From positions 1 through 18,818 of the forward strand of contig CAAFFR010000025.1 in NCBI GenBank assembly GCA_900762245.1: DNA of 18,818 bases. Direction: 5' to 3'. The position numbers and the translations under genes were made by a program. Origin of the DNA: an uncultured Oscillospiraceae bacterium. GTDB taxonomy: Bacteria; Bacillota_A; Clostridia; Oscillospirales; Oscillospiraceae. Of the stretch, positions 1 to 5,887 are shown piece by piece. Below the pieces are notes generated by a model. It saw only the letters and a program-made list of their open reading frames with translations, searched no databases and was not told the origin of the DNA. How positions within the stretch are numbered: the first letter of the stretch is position 1; each line of letters starts with the position of its first letter.

Positions 1-311
1 AGGACCTTAACAAGATGGAGATGGATCTGCACCTGTTCGAGATCTACACCCGGGGCTTTCTGGAGGCCGCCACCAATCTGACCGAGGCGGAAGTGAAGGC
101 CCTGCCTATGGGTGCCTATACCATGACCCTGGAGGTCGCCACCCGCTTCCTGAAGGACTATCTGGACGGCGATCTGTACTTCAAGGTCAAGTACCCCGAG
201 CACAACCTGGTCCGCGCCCGGACCCAGATCAAGCTGGTCGCTGATATGGAAAAAAAGATGACCCAGATGGAAACCATCGTCTCCAGCGTGGCCGCTGAAA
301 TCAGAAAGTAA
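1..311 (+). CDS. Phosphotransferase (APH/N-acetylhexosamine-kinase-like), C-terminal part
   Basis: The frame is open to the left edge and ends in TAA at 309-311, so only the last ~102 residues are present. The visible part is helical, with motifs such as YTRGFLE, MTLEVATRFLKDYL, GDLYFKV and HNLVRARTQIKLV. This resembles the C-terminal helical lobe of aminoglycoside-phosphotransferase-fold sugar kinases often annotated as mucin desulfatase or N-acetylhexosamine 1-kinase. In that family the protein phosphorylates a small substrate, commonly an amino sugar, with ATP in the cytoplasm. The catalytic HxD loop and the ATP site lie outside the window, so the substrate cannot be judged. An internal ATG at 15 is not a credible start because the coding frame continues upstream. 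A terminator follows 15 bp after the stop. Confidence 0.7.
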   Translation, partial: DLNKMEMDLHLFEIYTRGFLEAATNLTEAEVKALPMGAYTMTLEVATRFLKDYLDGDLYFKVKYPEHNLVRARTQIKLVADMEKKMTQMETIVSSVAAEIRK

Positions 312-326
312 ACATGATGTTCAAAA

Positions 327-353
327 GCCGGTCCCTGTTTTTCGGGGACCGGC
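327..353 (+). terminator. Hairpin after the phosphotransferase gene
   Basis: Arms GCCGGTCCC (327-335) and GGGACCGGC (345-353) form a 9-bp GC-rich stem with a T-rich loop. Only a short T run (CTTTC) follows, so termination efficiency is uncertain. Confidence 0.55.
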
Positions 354-382
354 CTTTCGGGTTCTGCCCGTCACATAAAAAA

Positions 383-410
383 GTCCAGATACCCAAACGG
401 ATATCTGGAC
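383..410. terminator. Bidirectional terminator of CCAGATACC type
   Basis: GTCCAGATA (383-391) pairs with TATCTGGAC (402-410). The hairpin is flanked by A6 on the left and T4 on the right, so it can act on either strand. Its core, CCAGATACC...TATCTGG, is nearly the same as the terminator beside tRNA-Gln at 3022-3055, so the two are probably copies. Confidence 0.65.
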
Positions 411-413
411 TTT

Positions 414-434
414 TGGCACACCGGAAGGGACTCG
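414..434 (-). pseudogene. tRNA-Arg 3-prime-end remnant
   Basis: 414-434 matches 20 of 21 bases of 571-591, which is the CCA end, acceptor strand and part of the T arm of the intact tRNA-Arg. The anticodon and D arms are missing. A terminator hairpin abuts it on the side where a minus-strand tRNA would end. It could be the stub of a deleted tandem tRNA-Arg gene or the second attachment-site copy of a lost integrative element. Confidence 0.6.
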
Positions 435-520
435 GGAAATCAAAGATCGGCTCCGTCAAGCCGTCGCCGGTGGCGCTCATCCGCGCCACATTTCATTGTT
501 CGAGTCTATCAAGGTATAAA

Positions 521-564
521 AATAATCCGAACCCTTCTCCTGCTGAGATAAGGTTCGGATTATT
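521..564 (-). terminator. Terminator of tRNA-Arg
   Basis: A 13-bp perfect stem joins AATAATCCGAACC (521-533) and GGTTCGGATTATT (552-564). Read on the minus strand it is followed by a T-rich run (ATTTTTATA), 7 bp beyond the CCA end of the tRNA. Confidence 0.75.
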
Positions 565-570
565 CTTCTT

Positions 571-646
571 TGGTACACCGGAAGGGACTCGAACCCCCAA
601 CCCTCGGAACCGGAATCCGATGCTCTATCCATTGAGCCACCGGTGC
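571..646 (-). tRNA. tRNA-Arg (anticodon CCG)
   Basis: The reverse complement folds as a 76-nt cloverleaf. Acceptor GCACCGG pairs with CCGGTGT, there is a D-arm GGCTCAATGGATAGAGC, anticodon stem TCGGA/TCCGA closes loop TTCCGGT, and the T arm carries GGTTCGAGTCCC. A73 and an encoded CCA complete the 3-prime end. Anticodon CCG reads the Arg codon CGG. A consensus promoter lies just upstream and a terminator just downstream, so it is probably a single-gene unit. Confidence 0.95.
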
Positions 647-658
647 ATTTGCTCCGCT

Positions 659-687
659 ATTATAGCAGGCTTTTCCGTTTTTGTAAA
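659..687 (-). promoter_or_regulatory. Promoter of tRNA-Arg
   Basis: On the minus strand: -35 TTTACA (682-687), 17-bp spacer, -10 TATAAT (659-664) preceded by TGC, an extended -10. It lies 12 bp upstream of the mature tRNA 5-prime end. Confidence 0.75.
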
Positions 688-741
688 GGGGCTGATGGAA
701 AATATTTTTTCCGGGTTTCGGCGGCTTTGGGTCGAAAGTGG

Positions 742-770
742 TTGTTTTCCTTGGTTCTGTGTGGTATAAT
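742..770 (+). promoter_or_regulatory. Promoter of the DivIVA-like gene
   Basis: -35 TTGTTT (742-747), 17-bp spacer, -10 TATAAT (765-770) with an extended TGG just before it. It faces away from the tRNA-Arg promoter. The start codon at 816 gives a leader of about 40 nt. Confidence 0.7.
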
Positions 771-815
771 CCAGAAAATATCCTTCACTTTTGTTCCTAT
801 CAAGGAGGTTTTACC

Positions 816-1373
816 ATGTCTGCACCTCAGAATTTCCGCTCCGCCTTCAACGGCTTCAACCGGGAAGACGTTGTTCATTATCTGGAATACATCAACAGCA
901 AGCACACCGCGCAGATCAATCAGCTCACCGCTGAGAAGGAGGCTCTGCGCAACCAGCTGCCGGACGAGGACCAGCTTGCCTCTCTGCAGGCCCAGTGCGA
1001 CGATCTGCGTGCCCAGCTGGAGGCCGCTCAGGCCCGGTGCGCGGAGCTGGAGGAACAGCTGGAAGAAAAGGAAACCCAGCCCGCCGCCACCGAGGCTGCG
1101 CCCATTCCCGGTGTCACCGAGGAGCTGGAGACCTACCGCCGGGCTGAGCGCATCGAGCGGGAAGCCCGGGAGCGTGCAGAACTGGTGTATTTCCAGGCTA
1201 ACAGCGTTCTGACGGAAGCCACCGGCAAGGTGGACGGCATCGCCGCCGACATCACCGACATGGCCGATCAGGTCATGAGCCAGCTGACCCAGCTGCAGAT
1301 GGCCGTCAGCTCCAGCAAGCAGGCCTTGCAGGATGCGGTGTCCATCATGAACACCATCCGCCCCAACAATTAA
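816..1373 (+). CDS. DivIVA-domain-like coiled-coil protein
   Basis: The start is ATG 816, with AAGGAGG at 802-808; the in-frame ATG at 738 lies upstream of the promoter -10 and was rejected. The 185-residue product begins with a DivIVA-like segment (FRSAFNGFNREDVVHYLEYIN, about residues 7-27). A long Glu/Gln/Leu/Ala heptad-rich coiled coil follows (about 30-90), then a Pro/Ala-rich linker (about 91-105) and a second helical region with ERIEREARERAE. There is no signal peptide or membrane segment. DivIVA/GpsB-type proteins recognise curved membrane or septal sites and recruit cell-division or wall-growth proteins. The N-terminal match is suggestive but short, so a function in division is an inference. 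It appears monocistronic: own promoter, hairpin after the stop. Confidence 0.7.
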   Translation: MSAPQNFRSAFNGFNREDVVHYLEYINSKHTAQINQLTAEKEALRNQLPDEDQLASLQAQCDDLRAQLEAAQARCAELEEQLEEKETQPAATEAAPIPGVTEELETYRRAERIEREARERAELVYFQANSVLTEATGKVDGIAADITDMADQVMSQLTQLQMAVSSSKQALQDAVSIMNTIRPNN

Positions 1374-1380
1374 ACAACCG

Positions 1381-1402
1381 GGCGCATACAGAAGTATGCG
1401 CC
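1381..1402 (+). terminator. Hairpin after the DivIVA-like gene
   Basis: GGCGCATAC (1381-1389) and GTATGCGCC (1394-1402) form a 9-bp stem with an AGAA loop, 7 bp after the stop codon. The following TGTTCC is a poor T run. Confidence 0.55.
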
Positions 1403-1410
1403 TGTTCCAC

Positions 1411-1520
1411 GCCTCCCTCTGTGAGGGAGGTGCCCCAAAGGGGCGGAGGGAGTGTCCCTCCTGTCTTGTACACTCCCCCAGTCACGCCTTAGGGCGCGCC
1501 AGCCCCCTCTGAGAGGGGGC
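1411..1520. repeat. CCTCCCTC-type palindromic repeat, copy 1
   Basis: Each end of the unit is a hairpin: CCTCCCTC-TGT-GAGGGAGG on the left, CCCCCTCT-GAG-AGGGGG on the right. The interior carries GGAGGGAGTG and CACTCCCCCAGTCACGCC. The copy at 11132-11252 keeps the same ends and interior motifs, so this is a dispersed non-coding element of about 110-120 bp. Confidence 0.75.
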
Positions 1521-1545
1521 CGAGTACTTTTGTGAGGACATTGCT

Positions 1546-2565
1546 ATGAAACTATTCAAACCCGACTATTTTGACCGTTTCCGCTGCATCGCCGGAGACT
1601 GCCCCGACAGTTGCTGCAAGGAATGGGGCGTGCAGGTGGACGAAACTGCTGCCGCCATGTACCGCAGCCTGCCCGGGACGTTAGGAGACCGGCTGCGGGA
1701 AGTGCTTTCCGACGAGGACGGAGAAACCGTCATGACCATCGTGGACGGACGCTGCCCCATGTGGCGTCAAGACGGTCTATGCCGCATTCAGGCTGAACTG
1801 GGAGAAGAAGCCCTGTGCAAAACCTGCCGGGAATTCCCCCGGCTGACCCATGACTACGGAGATTTTATTGAGCTGGGGCTGGAGCTCAGCTGTCCGGAAG
1901 CCGCAAGGTTTATTCTAAACGCATCCCCCTCGGAGGGGATCGCCACACCAGTTTGCGAACTGGTGTGCGATGACAGGGAAGTTCTATACGATGAAGAAGC
2001 CATGGCTGTGCTGAAAGCCACCCGGAAGAATGTTTTGTCCATTCTCTCTGACACCTCCCGGCCCATCGGGGAAACCCTGGCTCTGGCGCTGCTCTATGGC
2101 TATCAGGCCCAGAGCGAGCTGGATGGCGGCGAAGCACTGCCCTTTGACCCGGATGCCGCACTGGAAAGTGGCCGGGAACTGGCGAAACCGGGTTCTTTCC
2201 GGGAAATGGCAGACTTTTTTCTGGAGTTAGAACTGCTGACCCCTCAGTGGAAAGCCCTTCTGAAAAATCCCGCCCCCGGCCCCTGGGATCATCGTACCCT
2301 GGCGCTGGCCCGGTATCTGGTAAACCGCTACTGGCTCCAGGCCGTGTCGGACTATGACCTGTACTGCCGGGTAAAGCTCATCATCCTGCTGTGCCTGCTG
2401 CCCAAACACATAGGCGGCGACCTGCTGCATACCGCCCAGCTCATGTCCAAGGAGATCGAAAATGACGCGGACAATGTAGATGCCCTTCTCGATGCCGCCT
2501 ATGCCCACCCGGCCTTCACCGATGATAAGGTGCTGGGGATGCTGCTGGGAGCAGGGAAATCGTAA
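1546..2565 (+). CDS. fliB: FliB-family lysine N-methylase (flagellin lysine-N-methylase-like)
   Basis: The 339-residue product starts at ATG 1546, seven bases after GTGAGGA. The N-terminus has the family's cysteine cluster (C14, C19, C23, C24; CIAGDCPDSCC). DGRCPMW, GLCRIQ, LCKTCREFPR and LSCPEAARFIL follow, giving about ten conserved cysteines of the YkgJ/FliB metal-binding type. In Salmonella FliB methylates flagellin lysines. Many Clostridia that lack obvious flagella carry homologues with unknown targets, and no flagellar gene lies in this window. Residues about 130-145 are encoded by a fragment of a dispersed repeat (1935-1975). The rest of the C-terminal half is helical and aligns with the family only generally. 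No clear promoter was seen; a repeat fills the upstream gap. Confidence 0.8.
   Translation: MKLFKPDYFDRFRCIAGDCPDSCCKEWGVQVDETAAAMYRSLPGTLGDRLREVLSDEDGETVMTIVDGRCPMWRQDGLCRIQAELGEEALCKTCREFPRLTHDYGDFIELGLELSCPEAARFILNASPSEGIATPVCELVCDDREVLYDEEAMAVLKATRKNVLSILSDTSRPIGETLALALLYGYQAQSELDGGEALPFDPDAALESGRELAKPGSFREMADFFLELELLTPQWKALLKNPAPGPWDHRTLALARYLVNRYWLQAVSDYDLYCRVKLIILLCLLPKHIGGDLLHTAQLMSKEIENDADNVDALLDAAYAHPAFTDDKVLGMLLGAGKS
1935..1975 (+). repeat. Repeat arm embedded in fliB coding sequence
   Basis: 35 of 41 bases match the right arm of the intergenic element ending at 2720 (GGGGATTGCCACACCAGT...GCAATGACA). It contains the hairpin ACCAGTTTGCGAACTGGT. It is read in frame as GIATPVCELVCDD, the same peptide phase that other copies would give (GIATPVCGLVRND). 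Confidence 0.85.
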
Positions 2566-2590
2566 TTTCTTGTGCCGTATCGTACAACGT

Positions 2591-2722
2591 ATGTCATTGC
2601 GAGGAGGGCGAAGCCCGACGTGGCAATCCCCTGCAAGCTTCCGGAATGTATTGTTTCAGGTTTCTGTGCGGACCTTTGAAGGGGATTGCCACACCAGTCT
2701 GCGGACTGGTTCGCAATGACAT
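2591..2722. repeat. ATGTCATTGCG repeat, copy A
   Basis: Bounded by ATGTCATTGCGA and TCGCAATGACAT, a 12-bp perfect terminal inverted repeat. The left arm is of the GAGG..GACGTGGCAATCC type and the right arm of the GGATTGCCACACCAGTCTGCGGACTGGT type. It begins 25 bp after the fliB stop. There is no coding capacity; short frames across it are unconvincing. Confidence 0.85.
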
Positions 2723-2794
2723 CTATCGTTCGACAGACCGATCAATGCCCATTTTTAGACAGGTTCAAATCTCTAGCCTCATTTTTCATAACAA

Positions 2795-2822
2795 AAAACG
2801 CCATCCTGTTGGATGGCGTTTT
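2795..2822. terminator. Bidirectional terminator-like hairpin
   Basis: AAAACGCCATCC (2795-2806) pairs with GGATGGCGTTTT (2811-2822) over a TGTT loop. A run of A on one side and T on the other lets it work on both strands. On its right it abuts the tRNA-Gln remnant. Confidence 0.65.
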
Positions 2823-2827
2823 GGGGT

Positions 2828-2845
2828 AGAGGACGAGAGATTCGA
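2828..2845 (-). pseudogene. tRNA-Gln 3-prime-end remnant
   Basis: 16 of 18 bases match 3061-3078, the acceptor strand and T-arm part of intact tRNA-Gln; the bases at the CCA position are altered. As at the tRNA-Arg locus, a terminator hairpin sits directly on the 3-prime side. The rest of the tRNA is absent. Confidence 0.5.
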
Positions 2846-2886
2846 TTATCAAAAAGGGAGTTCTTCCCTGATCCGGTGAAAACAAA

Positions 2887-2995
2887 ATGACCATGTTCCC
2901 ACATCCGTACCGGATGCGTTCCCATGGTCATGGATTCTCCCACGGGCTAAAAAGTGTCCACCGGACACTTTTTGCACCAGTCTGCGGACTGGTGC
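2887..2995. repeat. Cluster of three hairpins between tRNA-Gln remnant and tRNA-Gln
   Basis: Hairpin 1: ATGACCATG (2887-2895) with CATGGTCAT (2923-2931), enclosing ATCCG/CGGAT. Hairpin 2: AAAAAGTGTCC (2949-2959) with GGACACTTTTT (2963-2973), terminator-like. Hairpin 3: GCACCAGTC (2974-2982) with GACTGGTGC (2987-2995), the same core as the right arm of the ATGTCATTGCG repeats. No gene is supported here. Confidence 0.65.
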
Positions 2996-3021
2996 CGCCC
3001 TTTCGAATCCCCACCTAAAAT

Positions 3022-3055
3022 AAAAACCAGATACCCGGATGGGTATCTGGTTTTT
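3022..3055. terminator. Terminator of tRNA-Val/tRNA-Gln
   Basis: AAAAACCAGATACCC (3022-3036) and GGGTATCTGGTTTTT (3041-3055) form a 15-bp perfect stem with a GGAT loop. It lies one base past the tRNA-Gln CCA end. Read on the minus strand it has a T-rich tail (TTTTTATTTTAGG). Confidence 0.85.
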
Positions 3056-3056
3056 A

Positions 3057-3130
3057 TGGCAGAGGATGAGGGATTCGAACCCCCGCAAACGGAGTCAGAG
3101 TCCGGTGTGCTACCGTTACACAAATCCTCT
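3057..3130 (-). tRNA. tRNA-Gln (anticodon CTG)
   Basis: 74-nt cloverleaf on the reverse strand: acceptor AGAGGAT/ATCCTCT, anticodon stem CGGA/TCCG with loop CTCTGAC, T arm GGGGGTTCGAATCCCTC, discriminator G73 and encoded CCA. G73 fits tRNA-Gln. Only 3 bp separate it from tRNA-Val, so the two are probably processed from one transcript. Confidence 0.93.
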
Positions 3131-3133
3131 ATA

Positions 3134-3210
3134 TGGTGGAGACAACAGGACTCGAACCTGTGACCTCTTGCGTGTGAAGCAAGCGCTCTAACCAGCTGAG
3201 CTATGCCTCC
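3134..3210 (-). tRNA. tRNA-Val (anticodon CAC)
   Basis: 77-nt cloverleaf on the reverse strand: acceptor GGAGGCA with TGTCTCC (one non-canonical pair), D arm GCTCAGCTGGTTAGAGC, anticodon stem CTTGC/GCAAG with loop TTCACAC, T arm ACAGGTTCGAGTCCTGT, encoded CCA. It is first in the tRNA-Val-tRNA-Gln unit. Confidence 0.95.
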
Positions 3211-3227
3211 GTATGAGAACAGAGTGT

Positions 3228-3255
3228 ATTATACCACGATTTTTCAAAAAGTCAA
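3228..3255 (-). promoter_or_regulatory. Promoter of tRNA-Val-tRNA-Gln
   Basis: On the minus strand: -35 TTGACT (3250-3255), 16-bp spacer, -10 TATAAT (3228-3233), 18 bp from the tRNA 5-prime end. Confidence 0.8.
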
Positions 3256-3275
3256 CACTCTTTTTCACATTTTCC

Positions 3276-3303
3276 TTGTCTTCTGTGGAATTTCTGATAT
3301 GCT
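3276..3303 (+). promoter_or_regulatory. Likely sfsA promoter
   Basis: -35 TTGTCT (3276-3281), 16-bp spacer, extended -10 TGA-TATGCT (3298-3303). It is divergent from the tRNA-Val promoter with about 20 bp between the -35 boxes. The leader is short, close to 17 nt. Confidence 0.5.
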
Positions 3304-3326
3304 AGTTTCAGAAAGAGAGGGATTCC

Positions 3327-4004
3327 ATGAAATACAATAATATGACCCCCGGCAGATTTCTTTCCCGTCCCAACCGTTTCATTGCCCATGTGGAGATCAG
3401 TGGGCAGGTAGAAGTGGTCCATGTGAAAAATACGGGGCGGTGCCGGGAGTTTTTGCCTGCCGGTGCACAGGTCTGGTGCCAGAGATCCGACAACCCCGCC
3501 CGGAAAACAAAATATGACCTCATCACCGTCCGCAAGGGCAGCCGCCTCATCAATATGGATTCCCAGGCACCCAACCACGCTGCAAGGGAATGGCTGGCAG
3601 GCGGTGGCCTTGGAGATATCTCCGACCTCCGGGCAGAGACCACCCACGGAGATTCCCGGTTTGACTTCTCCTTCGTTAAGGATGGAAGAACCTGTTTTCT
3701 GGAAGTCAAAGGCGTCACGCTGGAAACAGAGGGTGTCTGCGCCTTCCCCGATGCGCCCACGGAGCGGGGTGTCAAACATCTGCGGGGGCTGACGGAAGCC
3801 GCCAAGGAGGGCTTTGGGGCCTATGTGCTCTTCGTCATTCAGATGGCAGATGTGGCATACCTTCACCCCAACGATGTTACCGACCCCAATTTTGGAAAGG
3901 CCCTCCGGGAAGCCGCGGCAAATGGCGTGGAGGTCCTGGCCATGGACTGCCATATCACCGTGGAGGAAATGACCATCCGAAACCCGGTGCCGGTCCGATT
4001 GTAA
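3327..4004 (+). CDS. sfsA: SfsA family nuclease / sugar fermentation stimulation protein homologue
   Basis: 225 residues, the usual SfsA length. The N-terminal part (about 1-80) is the OB-like region (GRFLSRPNRFIAHVEI, VHVKNTGRCREFLPAGA). The C-terminal part has PD-(D/E)xK nuclease features: D113 in SRFDFSF and E126-x-K128 in FLEVKGVTLE. Further SfsA signatures are FPDAPTERGVKHL and VLFVIQM. SfsA was named for a maltose-fermentation effect in E. coli; the fold points to a nucleic-acid-binding nuclease, and its cellular role is unsettled. ATG 3327 follows AGAGAGGG at a normal distance. It ends just before the trmB promoter and is probably a single-gene unit. Confidence 0.92.
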   Translation: MKYNNMTPGRFLSRPNRFIAHVEISGQVEVVHVKNTGRCREFLPAGAQVWCQRSDNPARKTKYDLITVRKGSRLINMDSQAPNHAAREWLAGGGLGDISDLRAETTHGDSRFDFSFVKDGRTCFLEVKGVTLETEGVCAFPDAPTERGVKHLRGLTEAAKEGFGAYVLFVIQMADVAYLHPNDVTDPNFGKALREAAANGVEVLAMDCHITVEEMTIRNPVPVRL

Positions 4005-4012
4005 GATTTCCT

Positions 4013-4041
4013 TTGACTGCCTGATGGTTTTCTGTTATAAT
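4013..4041 (+). promoter_or_regulatory. trmB promoter
   Basis: -35 TTGACT (4013-4018), 17-bp spacer, extended -10 TGT-TATAAT (4036-4041). It starts 9 bp after the sfsA stop. The leader is about 45 nt and carries GGAGGA at 4077-4082. Confidence 0.8.
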
Positions 4042-4091
4042 GATATATTGAAAATTATGGGCTTTTTCGCCCTTTTGGAGGAATAAATCAA

Positions 4092-4781
4092 ATGAGAATG
4101 AGAAGAATGCGCAACCTGGAGCCCCGTATGGACAAGTGCGCAGATTACCGTATTCTGGAGCCCGCCGCCCTGAAGGGCAACTGGCGCAGCTTAAAGCCCG
4201 ATGCATCCGCTCTGTGGGTAGAGGTCGGCTGCGGCAAGGGCAAATTCACCGCTGAAACTGCCCAGGCCAATCCCGACGTGCTGATGATCGCCGTGGAGCG
4301 CTGCCGGGAAGCCATGGTGGTTGCCATGGAGAAGGCCCAGTCCATGGGTCTGAAAAACGTTTTCTACATTGATATGGACGTTGCCAACATTGAAGACATT
4401 TTTGCAGGCGAGGAAATCGACCGCCTGTTCATCAACTTCCCCGACCCCTGGCCCCGGAAGAAGAATGCCAAGCGCCGTCTGACCCATCGCGGTTTCCTGG
4501 ACAAGTACTGCCGCGTGGTCCGCGCCGGCGGTGAGTTCCACTTCAAAACCGACAACGCACCCCTCTTCGAGTTCTCCGTAGAGGAGTTCGCTGCCTGCGG
4601 TCTGGAAGTGAAGAATCTGACCCGTGACCTCCACAAGGACGGCATCGTGGGCATCATGACCGGCTACGAGGAAAAGTTCCACGGTCTGGGTACCCCCATC
4701 AACCGCTGCGAAGTGGTCTGCAAACCCTTTGTCCTGCCCCCTGAGGAGAAGAAGAAGGCCGCTGAGGAAATCGAAGAATAA
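4092..4781 (+). CDS. trmB: tRNA (guanine-N7-)-methyltransferase TrmB
   Basis: 229 residues. TrmB uses S-adenosylmethionine to methylate N7 of G46 in the variable loop of tRNAs. The SAM-binding glycine motif is VEVGCGKGKF (43-52), followed by IAVERC (66-71) and IDMDVANI (93-100). The family signature FPDPWPRKKNAKRRL spans 116-130; FHFKTDN (149-155) matches the late substrate-binding region. ATG 4092 is 9 bases after GGAGGA; ATG 4098 is an alternative. The C-terminus ends in a Lys/Glu-rich tail. It has its own promoter and a hairpin-rich repeat after the stop. mnmG, another tRNA modification gene, lies 1.1 kb downstream but separated by repeats. Confidence 0.95.
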   Translation: MRMRRMRNLEPRMDKCADYRILEPAALKGNWRSLKPDASALWVEVGCGKGKFTAETAQANPDVLMIAVERCREAMVVAMEKAQSMGLKNVFYIDMDVANIEDIFAGEEIDRLFINFPDPWPRKKNAKRRLTHRGFLDKYCRVVRAGGEFHFKTDNAPLFEFSVEEFAACGLEVKNLTRDLHKDGIVGIMTGYEEKFHGLGTPINRCEVVCKPFVLPPEEKKKAAEEIEE

Positions 4782-4783
4782 AA

Positions 4784-4971
4784 GCCTTCCCCCGGGGGGA
4801 AGGTGGCGCGGCGTGAGCCGTGACGGATGAGGGATGGCGTGCAGTTCCCAGTCTGGAATCGGTCTGAAGCATGGTACAAATCGTGACATTACTGCCCGCA
4901 TTCCTCATCAGTCACGAATCAGAGATTCGTGACAGCTTCCCCCCGGGGGAAGCCTTGGGCGCTGCCGCGCC
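4784..4971. repeat. CTTCCCCCGGGG-type palindromic element
   Basis: The left end has hairpin CCTTCCCCC/GGGGGAAGG (4785-4803). The right end has GCTTCCCC/GGGGAAGC (4935-4953). Both ends carry a similar internal stretch in opposite orientation (GTGACGGATGAGGG on the left, CCTCATCAGTCAC on the right), so the unit is a degenerate long inverted repeat. A 10-bp perfect hairpin, GTCACGAATC-AGA-GATTCGTGAC (4911-4933), lies inside. It fills the trmB-nitroreductase gap and encodes nothing convincing. Confidence 0.65.
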
Positions 4972-4996
4972 AAATCAACATCAGGAGAAATATTCT

Positions 4997-5737
4997 ATGA
5001 ACGAAGTGATCCGTCAGCTCCATGAACGGAAGTCCGTCCGGGTTTATGAGGACCGGGCCATTGAAGCCGAAGTCAAAACTGCCATTCTGGAGGCCGCCAT
5101 TCAGGCACCCTCTGCCGGAAACATGGCACTGTACACCATTCTGGACATTACCGATCCGGAAATGAAGCGTAAGCTCTCTGTCAGCTGTGACAACCAGCCC
5201 TTTATCGCCACCGCTCCCATGGTGCTGATTTTCTGCGCCGATTACCGCCGGTGGTACGATGTGTTCTGCGCCCATGTGGAGGAGGTCCGCAAGCCCGGTA
5301 TGGGCGACCTGTTCCTGGCTCAGGCCGATACCCTCATCGCCGCCCAGAATGCGGTGGTAGCAGCCCACAGCTTCGGCATCGGCAGCTGCTACATCGGCGA
5401 CATCACCGAAAATTACGAATACCACCGGGAACTGCTGGGCCTGCCCCAGTATGTGGTCCCCGCCGCCATGGTCTGCTTCGGCTATCCCACGCAGCAGCAG
5501 CTTTCCCGACCCAAGCCGCCCCGCCATGCTGTCTCCGCACTGGTCCACGAAAACGGCTATTCCATGGAGAAGGCCGCCCAGATGGAACAGATGCTTTCCC
5601 TTCAGCAGAGCAAGGAAGGCGACGAGCTGGCTGACTACATCCGCCGCTTCTGCAAGCGCAAGTGGAACAGCGAATTCAGCCAGGAAATGAGCCGGTCCTG
5701 CGAAGAAATGGCGAAGGCCTGGTGCAAAGAAGAATAA
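4997..5737 (+). CDS. NfsA/Frp-like nitroreductase family protein
   Basis: 246 residues from ATG 4997, nine bases after AGGAG. The frame extends upstream to 4871 but only through the repeat element, so that start was rejected. The N-terminal flavin motif RKSVRVYEDR (11-20) and APSAGNMALY (37-46) identify an FMN-dependent nitroreductase. QADTLIAAQNAVVAAHSFGIGSCYIGDI and VPAAMVCFGYP are further family motifs. Members reduce nitroaromatics, quinones or flavins with NAD(P)H in the cytoplasm; the physiological substrate cannot be read from sequence. The last ~55 residues form a charged helical tail (KEGDELADYIRRFCKRKW). No promoter was identified. A repeat copy starts only 2 bp after its stop codon. 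Confidence 0.88.
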   Translation: MNEVIRQLHERKSVRVYEDRAIEAEVKTAILEAAIQAPSAGNMALYTILDITDPEMKRKLSVSCDNQPFIATAPMVLIFCADYRRWYDVFCAHVEEVRKPGMGDLFLAQADTLIAAQNAVVAAHSFGIGSCYIGDITENYEYHRELLGLPQYVVPAAMVCFGYPTQQQLSRPKPPRHAVSALVHENGYSMEKAAQMEQMLSLQQSKEGDELADYIRRFCKRKWNSEFSQEMSRSCEEMAKAWCKEE

Positions 5738-5739
5738 AA

Positions 5740-5867
5740 ATGTCATTGCGAGCCAGTGCGCACACTGGCGTGGCAATCCCCTCCAAAGTTCCGCGCAGAA
5801 TCATAAAACGAGGCCATCCGGAAACTTGCAGGAGATTGCCACGTCGCTGCGCTCCTCGCAATGACAT
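5740..5867. repeat. ATGTCATTGCG repeat, copy B
   Basis: Ends ATGTCATTGCGAG and CTCGCAATGACAT. The left arm is of the CCAGTGCGCACACTGG hairpin type and the right arm of the CACGTCGCTGCGCTCCTCGC type. It occupies nearly the whole spacer between the nitroreductase and mnmG, ending 20 bp before the mnmG start. Confidence 0.85.
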
Positions 5868-5887
5868 CGTGTTATGGAGGAATCCTT

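Noticed and set aside
301..489. Small minus-strand frame reading MARMSATGDGLTEPIFDFP across the tRNA-Arg stub
   Set aside because: It runs through two terminator hairpins and a tRNA remnant with no ribosome site. It is more likely structural or remnant DNA than a gene.
2849..3163. Frames on both strands across the tRNA-Gln region
   Set aside because: They overlap tRNA-Gln, its terminator and hairpins; the apparent peptides (such as EDEGFEPPQTESE) are translated tRNA.
4871..4996. Upstream start giving the nitroreductase 42 extra residues
   Set aside because: The extension is translated repeat sequence. ATG 4997 has a well-placed AGGAG and begins with the family's normal N-terminus.
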